Assembly: GCF_020171845.1 (NCBI RefSeq)
Contig: NZ_JAIVAM010000007.1
Span: forward strand, 62,001-126,000
DNA from: Cytobacillus kochii
Lineage (GTDB): Bacteria; Bacillota; Bacilli; Bacillales; Cytobacillaceae
Reading direction: 5' to 3'
Length of the DNA: 64,000 bases
In this document: one piece after another, positions 55,337-64,000 of the stretch
Position numbering within the stretch: the stretch's first letter is position 1
How the letters are laid out: each line of letters starts with the position of its first letter
Notes under the pieces: model-generated
What the model was told of the DNA's origin: nothing
What the model saw: the letters and a program-made list of their open reading frames with translations, nothing else
The model's database searches: none
Program-made: the position numbers and the translations under genes

Positions 55337-55354
55337 ACATATGACACCTTTCCA

Positions 55355-56467
55355 TTAGAAAACTGAGCTAGATTTTTTTACTGTGACAGACCCTGTTTTT
55401 GTATCTGCATTTAACCTTAAACCACCTTGAGGATCTTTAATAGAGCGGAAACGAAGCACCTTCTGAATAACATCACTCTTTTCCTCTAATATCTCAATTC
55501 CCTCAATATGAATATCAAAACTTCCTAAATTCGTTTTAAGTTCACCACTTACTTCTGCAAACGGGGGAAGCGTTACTTCTACATTTCCAGTTGTTGCTTT
55601 TGCTTCAATCGATTCACAGCGGGAACCCCCAACAGCACAAGCTACATTCCCATTAAAAGAATGTGCATTCACTCTCTCATAATCTCCATCTACATGTACA
55701 GCACCGTTTATCGTCTCTGCTTCAAGTATATCAACCGTGCCATTTTCAACATGAATTTTTCCATGAACGGTTTCTAACTCTGCATGTTTACTTTGTAATT
55801 GCTTTGCTGTAATTTTACCGTTTGCCGTTTTTGCCTTAAAGGTTTTCGCTTTTAGCTTTTCACTTTCAATCGTTCCATTAAAGGTACGAAGTTTTAATTT
55901 ATTATATTCCTTCTCAGGTACATATAGTATCGCATCTAACTTTATCCATTTTTGTTGAGTAGAGAACTTCAGCTTATCATCTACAACGGTAAATACAGCA
56001 TCCTCCAAGAATTTTTTCCGAGCCTCATCTTGAGACTCCGCACGATACACTTTTACTTCACACTCTGCTCTTACATCAGTCTGTGACCACGGTACAACTT
56101 TGATAGCTCCGTTTGCGACATCTACTTCAATTTCATTAAAGGTACCGTCAGATTGATGGAAGATATGGGATATACTATGTGACTGTCCGAAGTTAAAGTC
56201 TAAATCGACATCTTTAATCTTTTTAAATGCAGAGTCGACAAAATCAATGATCTTATCTTTTGCTGAATTAAATTTATAATTAAAAGGTTCTTCTTTTTTC
56301 TCTTCTTCAAATTTTACTGCTGTAGACAATTCTTTAATAATTTCTTCTTGCTTTTGCTCAGCCGTATTTTCGGCTTTTTCTAATTTCTCTAATAAAGTTA
56401 AAGCTTCTTCAACAGATAATTTTCCATCCTCCACCATTTTTAAAATGCGTTTTCTTTCTTCCTTCAT
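55355..56467 (-). CDS. yvlB: YvlB-like protein (SHOCT-like plus DUF4097)
   Basis: A 370-residue protein. The N-terminal helical SHOCT-like segment is ERKRILKMVEDGKLSVEEALTLLEKLEKAE (residues 4-33). A charged linker leads to a DUF4097 beta-helix from about residue 110, with repeated turns such as GTIESEKLKAKTFKAKTANGKI. No signal peptide. Good ribosome site (TATGGAGGG). Role unknown. Confidence 0.9.
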   Translation of the reverse strand: MKEERKRILKMVEDGKLSVEEALTLLEKLEKAENTAEQKQEEIIKELSTAVKFEEEKKEEPFNYKFNSAKDKIIDFVDSAFKKIKDVDLDFNFGQSHSISHIFHQSDGTFNEIEVDVANGAIKVVPWSQTDVRAECEVKVYRAESQDEARKKFLEDAVFTVVDDKLKFSTQQKWIKLDAILYVPEKEYNKLKLRTFNGTIESEKLKAKTFKAKTANGKITAKQLQSKHAELETVHGKIHVENGTVDILEAETINGAVHVDGDYERVNAHSFNGNVACAVGGSRCESIEAKATTGNVEVTLPPFAEVSGELKTNLGSFDIHIEGIEILEEKSDVIQKVLRFRSIKDPQGGLRLNADTKTGSVTVKKSSSVF

Positions 56468-56889
56468 TCTATTCCCTCCATAAGGTTCATTTTGTCTATG
56501 CCCTATTATCCTTTTTATCTTAGGCTAAATAAGTATCAATATCTAATAAGTATGCTTAGGACAATCTCCAGCATGATTAGTATTGAAAAATGAAAGTTGG
56601 TTATATTTCATTTTTACCCCTAATCAGCGAAAATTAGGCTTATACTTCAATTTTTCTTTACTCAATTGTACGATAGTCAGGGGCAAAAGTTTCACTTAAA
56701 TAAAAAAACCAGTCTCAAGTCTGACTGGGATTTATGTCATGAGGTCTAGATTTGAAGGTTCGTTTCCTGTGGTATAGGGAAAATGAAGAGTTAAAGAAAG
56801 TAAATCGTTGCGAATTAAATTAGTAAAACCCAAACAGGTCCTGGATATTTATGACCTAGGACCTACTTAAGCTATGTACCTATAAAAAT
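56468..56889. other. gene-free gap with a terminator at 56698-56730
   Basis: Minus-strand arms CCAGTC and GACTGG with an 8-base loop, followed by TTTTTTTATTT, probably ending the transcript of the gene at 56890. Near 56836-56873 an imperfect AGGTCC/GGACCT hairpin is seen. Otherwise only an AT-rich leader for yvlB. Confidence 0.6.
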
Positions 56890-57234
56890 TTATTGATAAG
56901 CCGCCAAGTCAGTTGTGCGAGGAGATTCCTTACGCTTAACCTCATCAATCTTGTTAACGAACATTTGAAATACTTTTCTTTTTTCTTCCAAATCTTTTGC
57001 ATGCTCCTTCAAATCATTATACTTCTCTTCAAACGGTCTGTGATAACGTTCTCTTATACTTTCAATAATCTCATCGTTGACAGTAGATTGAATGACTTGT
57101 TTAGTTATTCCATATTTATAGGAGTAAAGTTTTAGCTCAAGCTTAATTTGATCATATTCCTCATTAATTTGACTAAGCACTTCAGAGATATCTTCTTTCC
57201 ATTCCTCTAATGATTTAGCTAAATAATCTTCCAT
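56890..57234 (-). CDS. hypothetical coiled-coil protein
   Basis: A 114-residue highly charged, almost wholly helical protein with heptad-like stretches (EEYDQIKLELKLYSYKYG and EEKYNDLKEHAKDLEEKRK). No membrane segment. Ribosome site GGAGAGGGTG is rather far from ATG. Unrecognised. It lies between uvrA and yvlB on the same strand. Confidence 0.65.
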   Translation of the reverse strand: MEDYLAKSLEEWKEDISEVLSQINEEYDQIKLELKLYSYKYGITKQVIQSTVNDEIIESIRERYHRPFEEKYNDLKEHAKDLEEKRKVFQMFVNKIDEVKRKESPRTTDLAAYQ

Positions 57235-57330
57235 AATCGTATAGTCACCCTCTCCCCTTATAATACTATGATTATAACGAAGGATAGTTACATCCCTTTT
57301 GCTATAGAGTTACAAATCTTTATCTTTTTT

Positions 57331-57374
57331 AATAGGAAATACCACGAGCCGATAGACCCGTGGTATTTTCTATT
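57331..57374 (-). terminator. uvrBA terminator
   Basis: Minus-strand arms AATAGAAAATACCACG and CGTGGTATTTCCTATT (one mismatch) around a 12-base loop. The T-run is inside the 3' arm (TATTTCC), as in some two-way terminators. Confidence 0.65.
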
Positions 57375-57381
57375 AAAACCA

Positions 57382-60261
57382 TTAAGCATTCGTTACACTT
57401 GCTTCTTTATGCTCAATTTGCTCTTTCATTCTTTTGCGATCACGTTGAAGAATCGGTTTTAAATATTTTCCTGTATAAGACTCGGCTGTTTCTGCAATCA
57501 CTTCAGGAGTACCTGTAGCTAGGATTGTCCCCCCTTTAAGTCCACCTTCAGGACCCAAATCAATTAAATGGTCAGCAGCTTTAATTACATCTAAATTATG
57601 TTCAATCACGAGCACTGTATCTCCATTTTCAACAAGGCGCTGCAAGACATTAAGTAAACGAGCTATATCATCGACATGCAAGCCCGTGGTTGGTTCATCT
57701 AAAATATAAAATGATTTACCATTAGAACGACGATGTAGTTCAGAAGCCAGTTTTACCCTTTGTGCTTCACCACCTGATAAGGTTGTCGCTGGTTGGCCCA
57801 ATTTAACATAACTCAATCCAACATCATAGATTGTTTGCAACTTACGACGAATTTTAGGGATATTTTCAAAGAAGGTAAGTGCATCTTCCACGGTCATTTC
57901 TAAGATTTCTGCAATACTCTTCCCTTTATATTTAACTTCTAACGTCTCGCGATTATAACGTTTTCCATGGCAGACTTCACATGGCACATATACATCAGGA
58001 AGAAAATGCATTTCGATTTTAATAATCCCATCTCCACGACAGGCCTCACAACGGCCACCTTTGACGTTAAAACTAAAGCGCCCCTTCTTATAGCCCCTAA
58101 CTTTTGCTTCATTTGTAGAAGCATACACATCACGAATGTCATCGAATACTCCTGTATAGGTAGCCGGATTAGAACGTGGCGTTCTTCCGATAGGCGATTG
58201 ATCAATATCTATGACTTTGTCTAATTGATCAATTCCTTTCACTTCCTTATGTGCACCCGGCTTACTTTTCGCTCGATGTAGTTTTTGCGCTAAGCTTTTA
58301 TGGAGAATCTCATTGATTAACGTACTCTTCCCTGAGCCTGAGACACCAGTCACAGCCGTGAATGTACCAAGAGGGAACTTGACGTTCACATTCTTCAAGT
58401 TATTCTCTTTAGCCCCTTTAATCTCAATAAAACGACCGTCACCTTTTCTTCTTTCTATCGGCAGTGGGATAAATCTTTTCCCTGATAAATATTGACCGGT
58501 TAAAGAGTAATCATCTTTCATAACTTCTTCTGGTGTACCTTTGGAAACAATTTCACCACCATGCACCCCTGCACCTGGACCCACATCAATTAAATAATCC
58601 GCTGCAAGCATCGTATCTTCATCATGCTCTACCACAATTAACGTATTACCGATATCACGCATGTTCTTTAACGTTTCGATTAATCGGTCATTATCCCTTT
58701 GATGCAATCCAATAGAAGGTTCATCAAGAATATACAACACTCCAGTCAACCGTGAACCAATTTGGGTTGCTAAACGAATTCGTTGGGCTTCTCCACCTGA
58801 GAGAGTTCCAGCAGCCCGGCTGAGCGTTAAATAATCCAAGCCAACGTTAATAAGAAATCCAAGACGTTCTTTAATTTCTCTCATGATCAAATTAGCAATT
58901 TTCATTTCTTTTTCTGTTAAGTGTAATTGCCCAAAAAAGTCATAAGCTTCTTCAACAGATAAATCTGTAAGCTTTCCAACATGATGTCCATCAATCAAGA
59001 CTGCTAAGCTTTCTTTCTTTAGACGGTAGCCTTTACACGTAGGACATTTATGTTCCCCCATGTACTTCTCCATCTGTTCACGAATATAATCAGAGCTTGT
59101 CTCCTTATATCTTCTCTTGATATTATTCATCACACCTTCAAAGGCAATATGTGATTCACGCACTTGGCCATAATCATTTTCATATTTAAAATATATTTTT
59201 TCCTTACCAGAACCATAAAGGATTTTATCTATTTGTTCATCTGGAATAGCTGATACGGGGATATCCATATCAATGCCATAATGCGTACATACTGCTTCCA
59301 AAAGCTGTGGATAGTATTGTGAACTATTCGGTTCCCAAGGTGCAATCGCATGCTGCTTCAAAGTGAGATCTTTATTAGGGATGACTAAATCCGGATCTAC
59401 TTCTAGCTTTACACCTAAGCCATCACAATCGGGACAGGCACCGAAAGGACTATTAAAAGAGAACATTCTCGGTTCAAGTTCTCCAATTGAAAAACCACAA
59501 ATAGGACAAGCATGATTTTCACTGAATAATAATTCCTCTTCTCCAATCACATCAACTATGACTTTTCCTTCTCCCATTTTCAGTGCTGTTTCGAGCGAGT
59601 CAGCTAATCTGGCCTCCACGCCCTCCTTCACAACAATTCTGTCAATAACCACTTCAATAGAATGTTTTTTATTTTTCTCAAGCTCGATTTCTTCTCCTAA
59701 ATCGAGCATATCACCATCAACCCGAACACGAACAAACCCTTGTTTCTTTACCTCTTCTAATACCTTTACATGTGTTCCTTTTCTACCAGACACAACAGGT
59801 CCCAGTACTTGCAATCTTGTTCTTTCCGGATATTCCATAATGCGATCTACCATTTGTTCAACAGTTTGAGAAGAAATTTCTATATTATGATTAGGGCAGG
59901 TTGGGTGTCCTACTCTCGCAAATAATAGACGTAAATAATCATAGATTTCTGTTACAGTTCCTACCGTTGAACGAGGGTTTTTACTAGTTGTTTTTTGGTC
60001 TATAGAAATCGCAGGAGATAAACCTTCAATCGTATCTACATCCGGCTTATCCATTTGTCCTAAGAACTGTCTTGCATAGGCAGAGAGGGATTCAACATAA
60101 CGGCGCTGTCCTTCTGCATAAATCGTATCAAACGCTAAGGACGATTTTCCCGATCCTGATAATCCCGTTAGGACAACAAGCTTATCCCTTGGGATTGTTA
60201 CATCGACATTTTTTAAATTATGTGCCCTAGCACCTTTTACAATCAATTTCTCCATTGCCAT
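57382..60261 (-). CDS. uvrA: excinuclease ABC subunit A
   Basis: A 959-residue DNA damage sensor with two ABC ATPase modules. Walker [14 protein letters not shown] (near 32) and [11 protein letters not shown] (near 640); two LSGGEAQR signatures; zinc modules CPICGF...CPDC (near 253-283) and CEAC...CEVC (near 738-764). Works with UvrB and UvrC in nucleotide excision repair. It starts 9 bases after uvrB. UvrC is not in the window. Confidence 0.98.
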   Translation of the reverse strand: MAMEKLIVKGARAHNLKNVDVTIPRDKLVVLTGLSGSGKSSLAFDTIYAEGQRRYVESLSAYARQFLGQMDKPDVDTIEGLSPAISIDQKTTSKNPRSTVGTVTEIYDYLRLLFARVGHPTCPNHNIEISSQTVEQMVDRIMEYPERTRLQVLGPVVSGRKGTHVKVLEEVKKQGFVRVRVDGDMLDLGEEIELEKNKKHSIEVVIDRIVVKEGVEARLADSLETALKMGEGKVIVDVIGEEELLFSENHACPICGFSIGELEPRMFSFNSPFGACPDCDGLGVKLEVDPDLVIPNKDLTLKQHAIAPWEPNSSQYYPQLLEAVCTHYGIDMDIPVSAIPDEQIDKILYGSGKEKIYFKYENDYGQVRESHIAFEGVMNNIKRRYKETSSDYIREQMEKYMGEHKCPTCKGYRLKKESLAVLIDGHHVGKLTDLSVEEAYDFFGQLHLTEKEMKIANLIMREIKERLGFLINVGLDYLTLSRAAGTLSGGEAQRIRLATQIGSRLTGVLYILDEPSIGLHQRDNDRLIETLKNMRDIGNTLIVVEHDEDTMLAADYLIDVGPGAGVHGGEIVSKGTPEEVMKDDYSLTGQYLSGKRFIPLPIERRKGDGRFIEIKGAKENNLKNVNVKFPLGTFTAVTGVSGSGKSTLINEILHKSLAQKLHRAKSKPGAHKEVKGIDQLDKVIDIDQSPIGRTPRSNPATYTGVFDDIRDVYASTNEAKVRGYKKGRFSFNVKGGRCEACRGDGIIKIEMHFLPDVYVPCEVCHGKRYNRETLEVKYKGKSIAEILEMTVEDALTFFENIPKIRRKLQTIYDVGLSYVKLGQPATTLSGGEAQRVKLASELHRRSNGKSFYILDEPTTGLHVDDIARLLNVLQRLVENGDTVLVIEHNLDVIKAADHLIDLGPEGGLKGGTILATGTPEVIAETAESYTGKYLKPILQRDRKRMKEQIEHKEASVTNA

Positions 60262-60270
60262 TTCCGTTCA

Positions 60271-62250
60271 TCATCCTTCCGCCTTCAGTTCAAGAATAAG
60301 ATCACGAAGCTCTGCCGCTCGTTCGAAATTTAAATCCTTTGCTGCAGTCTTCATCTCTTTCTCCATATCTGCTATTAATTTTTGACGTTCTTTTTTATTT
60401 AATTGACTTAATTTATCAGCACTATTATACTCCTCTGGCGTTTCCGCTGCTTGTGTCGCTCTAATCACATCACGAATTTCTTTTTGTATCGTCTGTGGCG
60501 TGATACCGTGTTCTATGTTGTAATCTTCTTGGATGCTACGGCGGCGTTTCGTTTCACTTATAGCTTTTGTCATCGAGTCTGTCATTCGGTCAGCATACAT
60601 TATAACTTGACCATTTGCATTACGAGCAGCACGCCCAATCGTTTGGATAAGTGAACGTTCTGAACGTAAAAATCCTTCTTTGTCGGCATCAAGGATCGCT
60701 ACGAGTGAAACTTCTGGAATATCAAGCCCTTCTCGCAATAAATTAATACCTATTAACACATCATAGGTACCCATACGAAGCTCCCTAATAATCTCAATTC
60801 TCTCAAGGGTTTTCACTTCGGAATGTAGGTATTGAACCTTCATACCAATTTCCTTTAAATAATCCGTTAAATCCTCAGACATTTTTTTCGTTAAAGTCGT
60901 AATGAGAACACGTTCATTTTTCTCAATTCTGTCATTAATTTCTCCAATTAAATCATCAATCTGGCCGTCTATTGGTCGGACATCAATAATAGGATCTAAC
61001 AATCCAGTAGGTCTAATGATTTGTTCAATCATTTCAGGTGTTTGTTCTAATTCATATGGACCTGGAGTCGCAGAAACATAAACAATCTGGCTAATATGAT
61101 CTTCAAACTCAGAAAAAGTAAGAGGACGGTTATCCATTGCAGAAGGAAGACGAAAACCATGTTCTACTAATACATTCTTACGGGCTTGGTCACCATTATA
61201 CATCCCTCTTATTTGCGGCAATGTCACATGAGATTCATCAATAACAAGTAAGAAGTCCTTTGGAAAGTAGTCAAGTAAAGTATAAGGAGTTGAACCAGCT
61301 GGACGAAGAGTTAAATGACGAGAGTAGTTTTCAATCCCTGAACAAAAACCCATCTCTCTCATCATCTCTAGATCATATCGCGTTCTTTGTTCTAGGCGTT
61401 GTGCCTGTAATAAATGACCTTCTTCATGTAAGTATGCCAGTCTTTCTTCTAATTCTTTTTCAATATTTTCGATAGCTACACGCATTTTCTCTTCTCGGGT
61501 AACGAAGTGAGATGCCGGGAAAATGGCTACATGATCACGATCGCCTAATATTTCTCCGGTCAAAGCATCGACTTCCCGAATCCGATCTATTTCATCTCCA
61601 AAAAACTCCACACGTAAACAATGCTCGTCTCTCGAAGCAGGGAATATCTCTACGACATCACCACGTACACGAAATGTCCCACGTATAAAGTTCATATCAT
61701 TGCGCTCATATTGTATGTCGACTAGTTTCCTTAATAATTGATTTCGCTCTATTTCCATTCCCGTTCTTAAGCTTAAGACAAGTTCTCTATATTCCTCAGG
61801 GGATCCTAAACCATAAATGCAAGAAACACTGGCGATGATAATAACATCATTTCTTTCAAATAATGAGGAGGTAGCTGAATGACGGAGCTTATCTATTTCA
61901 TCATTAATACTCGCATCTTTCTCAATAAATGTGTCAGTGGATGGAACATATGCTTCTGGTTGATAGTAGTCATAGTAACTAACAAAATACTCTACCGCAT
62001 TATTGGGGAAGAACTCTTTAAATTCACTATATAATTGACCTGCTAACGTCTTATTATGAGCAATTACTAACGTTGGTTTATTCACTTCTTTAATGACGTT
62101 AGAAACAGTGAACGTTTTCCCGGTTCCAGTTGCACCTAGTAATGTCTGATGCTTTTTCCCCTCTTGAATCCCATTTACAAGCTCTTTAATCGCTGCAGGT
62201 TGATCACCTTGTGGGGAATATTTTGAAACTAACTCAAATGTTTGATCCAA
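60271..62250 (-). CDS. uvrB: excinuclease ABC subunit B
   Basis: A 659-residue helicase-like subunit. Walker A GATGTGKT is at residues 38-45, the beta-hairpin region [20 protein letters not shown] near 95, helicase motif [11 protein letters not shown], and the C-terminal UVR coiled coil ([26 protein letters not shown]) that contacts UvrC. A LexA-type box lies about 110 bases upstream of its start. Confidence 0.98.
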   Translation of the reverse strand: MDQTFELVSKYSPQGDQPAAIKELVNGIQEGKKHQTLLGATGTGKTFTVSNVIKEVNKPTLVIAHNKTLAGQLYSEFKEFFPNNAVEYFVSYYDYYQPEAYVPSTDTFIEKDASINDEIDKLRHSATSSLFERNDVIIIASVSCIYGLGSPEEYRELVLSLRTGMEIERNQLLRKLVDIQYERNDMNFIRGTFRVRGDVVEIFPASRDEHCLRVEFFGDEIDRIREVDALTGEILGDRDHVAIFPASHFVTREEKMRVAIENIEKELEERLAYLHEEGHLLQAQRLEQRTRYDLEMMREMGFCSGIENYSRHLTLRPAGSTPYTLLDYFPKDFLLVIDESHVTLPQIRGMYNGDQARKNVLVEHGFRLPSAMDNRPLTFSEFEDHISQIVYVSATPGPYELEQTPEMIEQIIRPTGLLDPIIDVRPIDGQIDDLIGEINDRIEKNERVLITTLTKKMSEDLTDYLKEIGMKVQYLHSEVKTLERIEIIRELRMGTYDVLIGINLLREGLDIPEVSLVAILDADKEGFLRSERSLIQTIGRAARNANGQVIMYADRMTDSMTKAISETKRRRSIQEDYNIEHGITPQTIQKEIRDVIRATQAAETPEEYNSADKLSQLNKKERQKLIADMEKEMKTAAKDLNFERAAELRDLILELKAEG

Positions 62251-62359
62251 ATCAGAAACCTCCTCTATGTAAAAAGTAAAGCGTGTCTAATCATTATTGC
62301 ATTCCGATTTTCTATATCCTCATTCTACCACAAATCCTCTTATCTAAACCACAAAAAAG

Positions 62360-62373
62360 CGAACAAATATTCG
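62360..62373. promoter_or_regulatory. LexA (DinR) box upstream of uvrB
   Basis: CGAACAAATATTCG matches the Bacillus SOS box CGAAC-N4-GTTCG with a single mismatch in the right half. uvrB is an established SOS gene in Bacillus, which supports the call. Confidence 0.75.
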
Positions 62374-62517
62374 ATTATCATTCGACAAAGAGATGAAAAG
62401 AAGGTTAGGATTAATATAAAAGGGTATGAAGGTCCAAATTAACTTTTCATTTATTTTGAAACTTTATTCTATATATAATCGTCTTTTGTTATATGGCGAA
62501 ATAGACGAGGTGATTTT

Positions 62518-62922
62518 TTGTTTGGTTTTATTTTTGCATTCGCGTGGCTAGCCGTTTTTATTTATGCCCTAAAAACCATTAAAGATTATATGAACAGTAA
62601 TGACGAGGAAAAAGCATATGAAAAAGACTTCGTCATTAAAATTGTTGGTGCTGTATGTCTTTCGGGGCTTTTTGTTATTGCAGAAATACTTCGTGTCACA
62701 AACTTGGGCTTCGTTGATATGAAATGGCTTTTTCTCGTTACATTTCTACTGCTGTTCGTTATCATTTACGTTTTTTTCACCTACAGGATCCTCTTTTCAA
62801 AAAACACCTTTGACCGTAAAAAAGGAGATTATACATTTAGTTATAAATATCGAAAATGGCTTATCCCTCTCTTTTTTCTATTCCCCATAGGTGTATTTAG
62901 TATTTGGATTTGGGTTAGCTAA
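62518..62922 (+). CDS. hypothetical membrane protein
   Basis: A 134-residue protein with four hydrophobic helices (about 1-20, 43-60, 73-95 and 112-132) and charged loops. TTG start at 62518 has GAGGTG 6 bases upstream. It is divergent from uvrBA. Family not recognised. Confidence 0.65.
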   Translation: MFGFIFAFAWLAVFIYALKTIKDYMNSNDEEKAYEKDFVIKIVGAVCLSGLFVIAEILRVTNLGFVDMKWLFLVTFLLLFVIIYVFFTYRILFSKNTFDRKKGDYTFSYKYRKWLIPLFFLFPIGVFSIWIWVS

Positions 62923-63234
62923 ATGGATGGCATTTCCTTCTACATAAACGGGTAATAGAATGGGTCCATAGTTAGGGGCATCTAGTAAACTTGAAAACCT
63001 AACCAAGTTTAATTGAACATACAATGATTGAATCAAAAGTTATAAACAAGTCAATTACAACCACCCACTAAAATAAAAGATAGTTCATTCCCATCTTCTT
63101 AATCAACCACACGCACCTCAGCTCATCCTTCTCAATCTGATTAGTTAACATTTCTTTTATTAAAAACTTTAAAACTAAACGCTTTCCCCTAAGAAAAGTA
63201 GAACCCCATCTCACTTTGATGGGGTTCTACTTAT
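62923..63234. other. gap with a terminator at 63193-63232
   Basis: Minus-strand arms AAGTAGAACCCCATC and GATGGGGTTCTACTT with a 7-base loop, followed by TTCTTAGG, end the permease gene. The stretch 62923-63190 holds nothing I can support. Confidence 0.8.
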
Positions 63235-64000
63235 TTATATATCTGCTGGATGCGGACCTTTTTCAGCTTCCATCTCTTTTGCCATTTTCCTTGCTTTTAT
63301 AAATTGAACACCGCTTAAAACAATGGTTTTCCCAACGGCGTATGTTGGTACAGCAAGTAACATGCCTAATATACCAGCTAAGTTTCCTGCTACCAATAAG
63401 ATAATAATGATTGTTGCTGGATGGGTATTTAATGTTTTCCCTAAAATTAATGGTGAAATTAAATTACCTTCTAATTGTTGTGCGACGACGATGACTATTA
63501 TTGCTAAAATCGCCATCGTAGGCGATTCAAATAGACCAACTATAACCGCCGGTGCGCCACCAATAAATGGTCCAACATAAGGAATAATATTCGTTACTGA
63601 AATAATTAATGCCAAAACAATTGCGTATGGTAGGTCAATAATTAAGAAACCAATAAAAGACGCTGTCCCGACGAATAATGCGACCGTAATCTGACCTTGA
63701 ATATAAGAAGAAAGAGTTTTACCTGTTTCTTTTAATGTATCAATTGCTTCAGCACGATAACTTTTGGGAACAAATTTCCCTAGTGCAGGTGGGAACTTCT
63801 CCCCGTCTTTTAACATAAAGAATAAAAGGAATGGTACAGTAATAATCGTAATGGCTATATTTGCAACTAATCCAACTAAATCGCTGAGACCATTCGTAAT
63901 CCTTTGTGGAAGTTGATTAGCGTAATCAACTAAATAACCCATTATTTCTTCTTGTGTTACATAATCTTGATTCATTAACCAGCGATAACCCTCAGATTGC
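63235..64000 (-). CDS. AI-2E transporter family permease, 5' end outside window
   Basis: The C-terminal 255 residues of a multi-pass membrane protein. The frame is open to the right edge, so the ATG at 63975 is internal. Family stretches seen: VPFLLFFMLKDGEKF, ISVTNIIPYVGPFIGGAPAVI and VAQQLEGNLISPLILGKTLN. Members include AI-2 exporters and Na+/H+ antiporters; substrate unknown. Confidence 0.9.
   Translation of the reverse strand, partial: QSEGYRWLMNQDYVTQEEIMGYLVDYANQLPQRITNGLSDLVGLVANIAITIITVPFLLFFMLKDGEKFPPALGKFVPKSYRAEAIDTLKETGKTLSSYIQGQITVALFVGTASFIGFLIIDLPYAIVLALIISVTNIIPYVGPFIGGAPAVIVGLFESPTMAILAIIVIVVAQQLEGNLISPLILGKTLNTHPATIIIILLVAGNLAGILGMLLAVPTYAVGKTIVLSGVQFIKARKMAKEMEAEKGPHPADI

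Overview
The window comes from a low-GC Gram-positive chromosome of the Bacillaceae. Long blocks have the gene order of the Bacillus subtilis chromosome: rnr-smpB-ssrA, secG next to a carboxylesterase, cggR-gap-pgk-tpiA-gpmI-eno, rpoN (sigL), clpP next to tRNA-Arg, crh-whiA-yvcK-rapZ-yvcI, trxB-yvcD, hisZGDBHAF-IE, yvoF-ppaX-yvoD-lgt-hprK, nagA, yvlB/yvlD and uvrA-uvrB. Most genes lie on the minus strand. I cannot name the species from the sequence alone.

Layout. 0-4.5 kb: an unrecognised partial gene, then an arsenic region with two divergent units. One is arsR-arsB-arsC (minus strand). The other is a second arsR with an arsI-type C-As lyase (plus strand). The shared intergenic region holds two different pairs of palindromes. 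4.5-9.1 kb: tmRNA, smpB, rnr, an Est30-type esterase and secG. 9.3-10.05 kb: an array of a 51-bp tandem repeat. 10.2-19.2 kb: the glycolytic operon with its CggR regulator and operator, a glutaredoxin-like gene and rpoN. 19.4-31.1 kb: an accessory stretch. It holds a c-di-GMP-I riboswitch in front of a 63-residue zinc-ribbon protein, a DUF3231 protein, an XRE/TPR regulator, a 1398-residue S8 protease with cohesin-like and dockerin-like regions, two related small membrane proteins and a manganese catalase. 31.5-36.5 kb: tRNA-Arg(CCG), clpP under a CtsR box, crh, whiA, yvcK, rapZ and yvcI. 36.7-37.7 kb: a second 51-bp repeat array with a mosaic structure. 37.9-51.8 kb: trxB, yvcD, the complete histidine operon and the hprK-lgt-yvoD-ppaX-yvoF cluster. 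52-64 kb: nagA, an SDR/TetR divergent pair, yvlD/yvlB, uvrAB with a LexA-type box, and a truncated AI-2E-family permease.

How the genes work together. Central carbon control is dense: CggR with its double operator, Crh, HprK/P and PpaX (which removes the PPi made by HprK/P), and the YvcK/RapZ/WhiA cluster. Protein quality control (ClpP, SmpB, tmRNA, RNase R) and DNA repair (UvrAB) are also present.

The most unusual signals are three. Two 51-bp, stop-free repeat arrays each sit between the terminator of one operon and the promoter of the next. The c-di-GMP riboswitch has a leader that can fold over the Shine-Dalgarno sequence of a tiny zinc-ribbon gene. The protease carries cohesin-like and dockerin-like regions in one chain.
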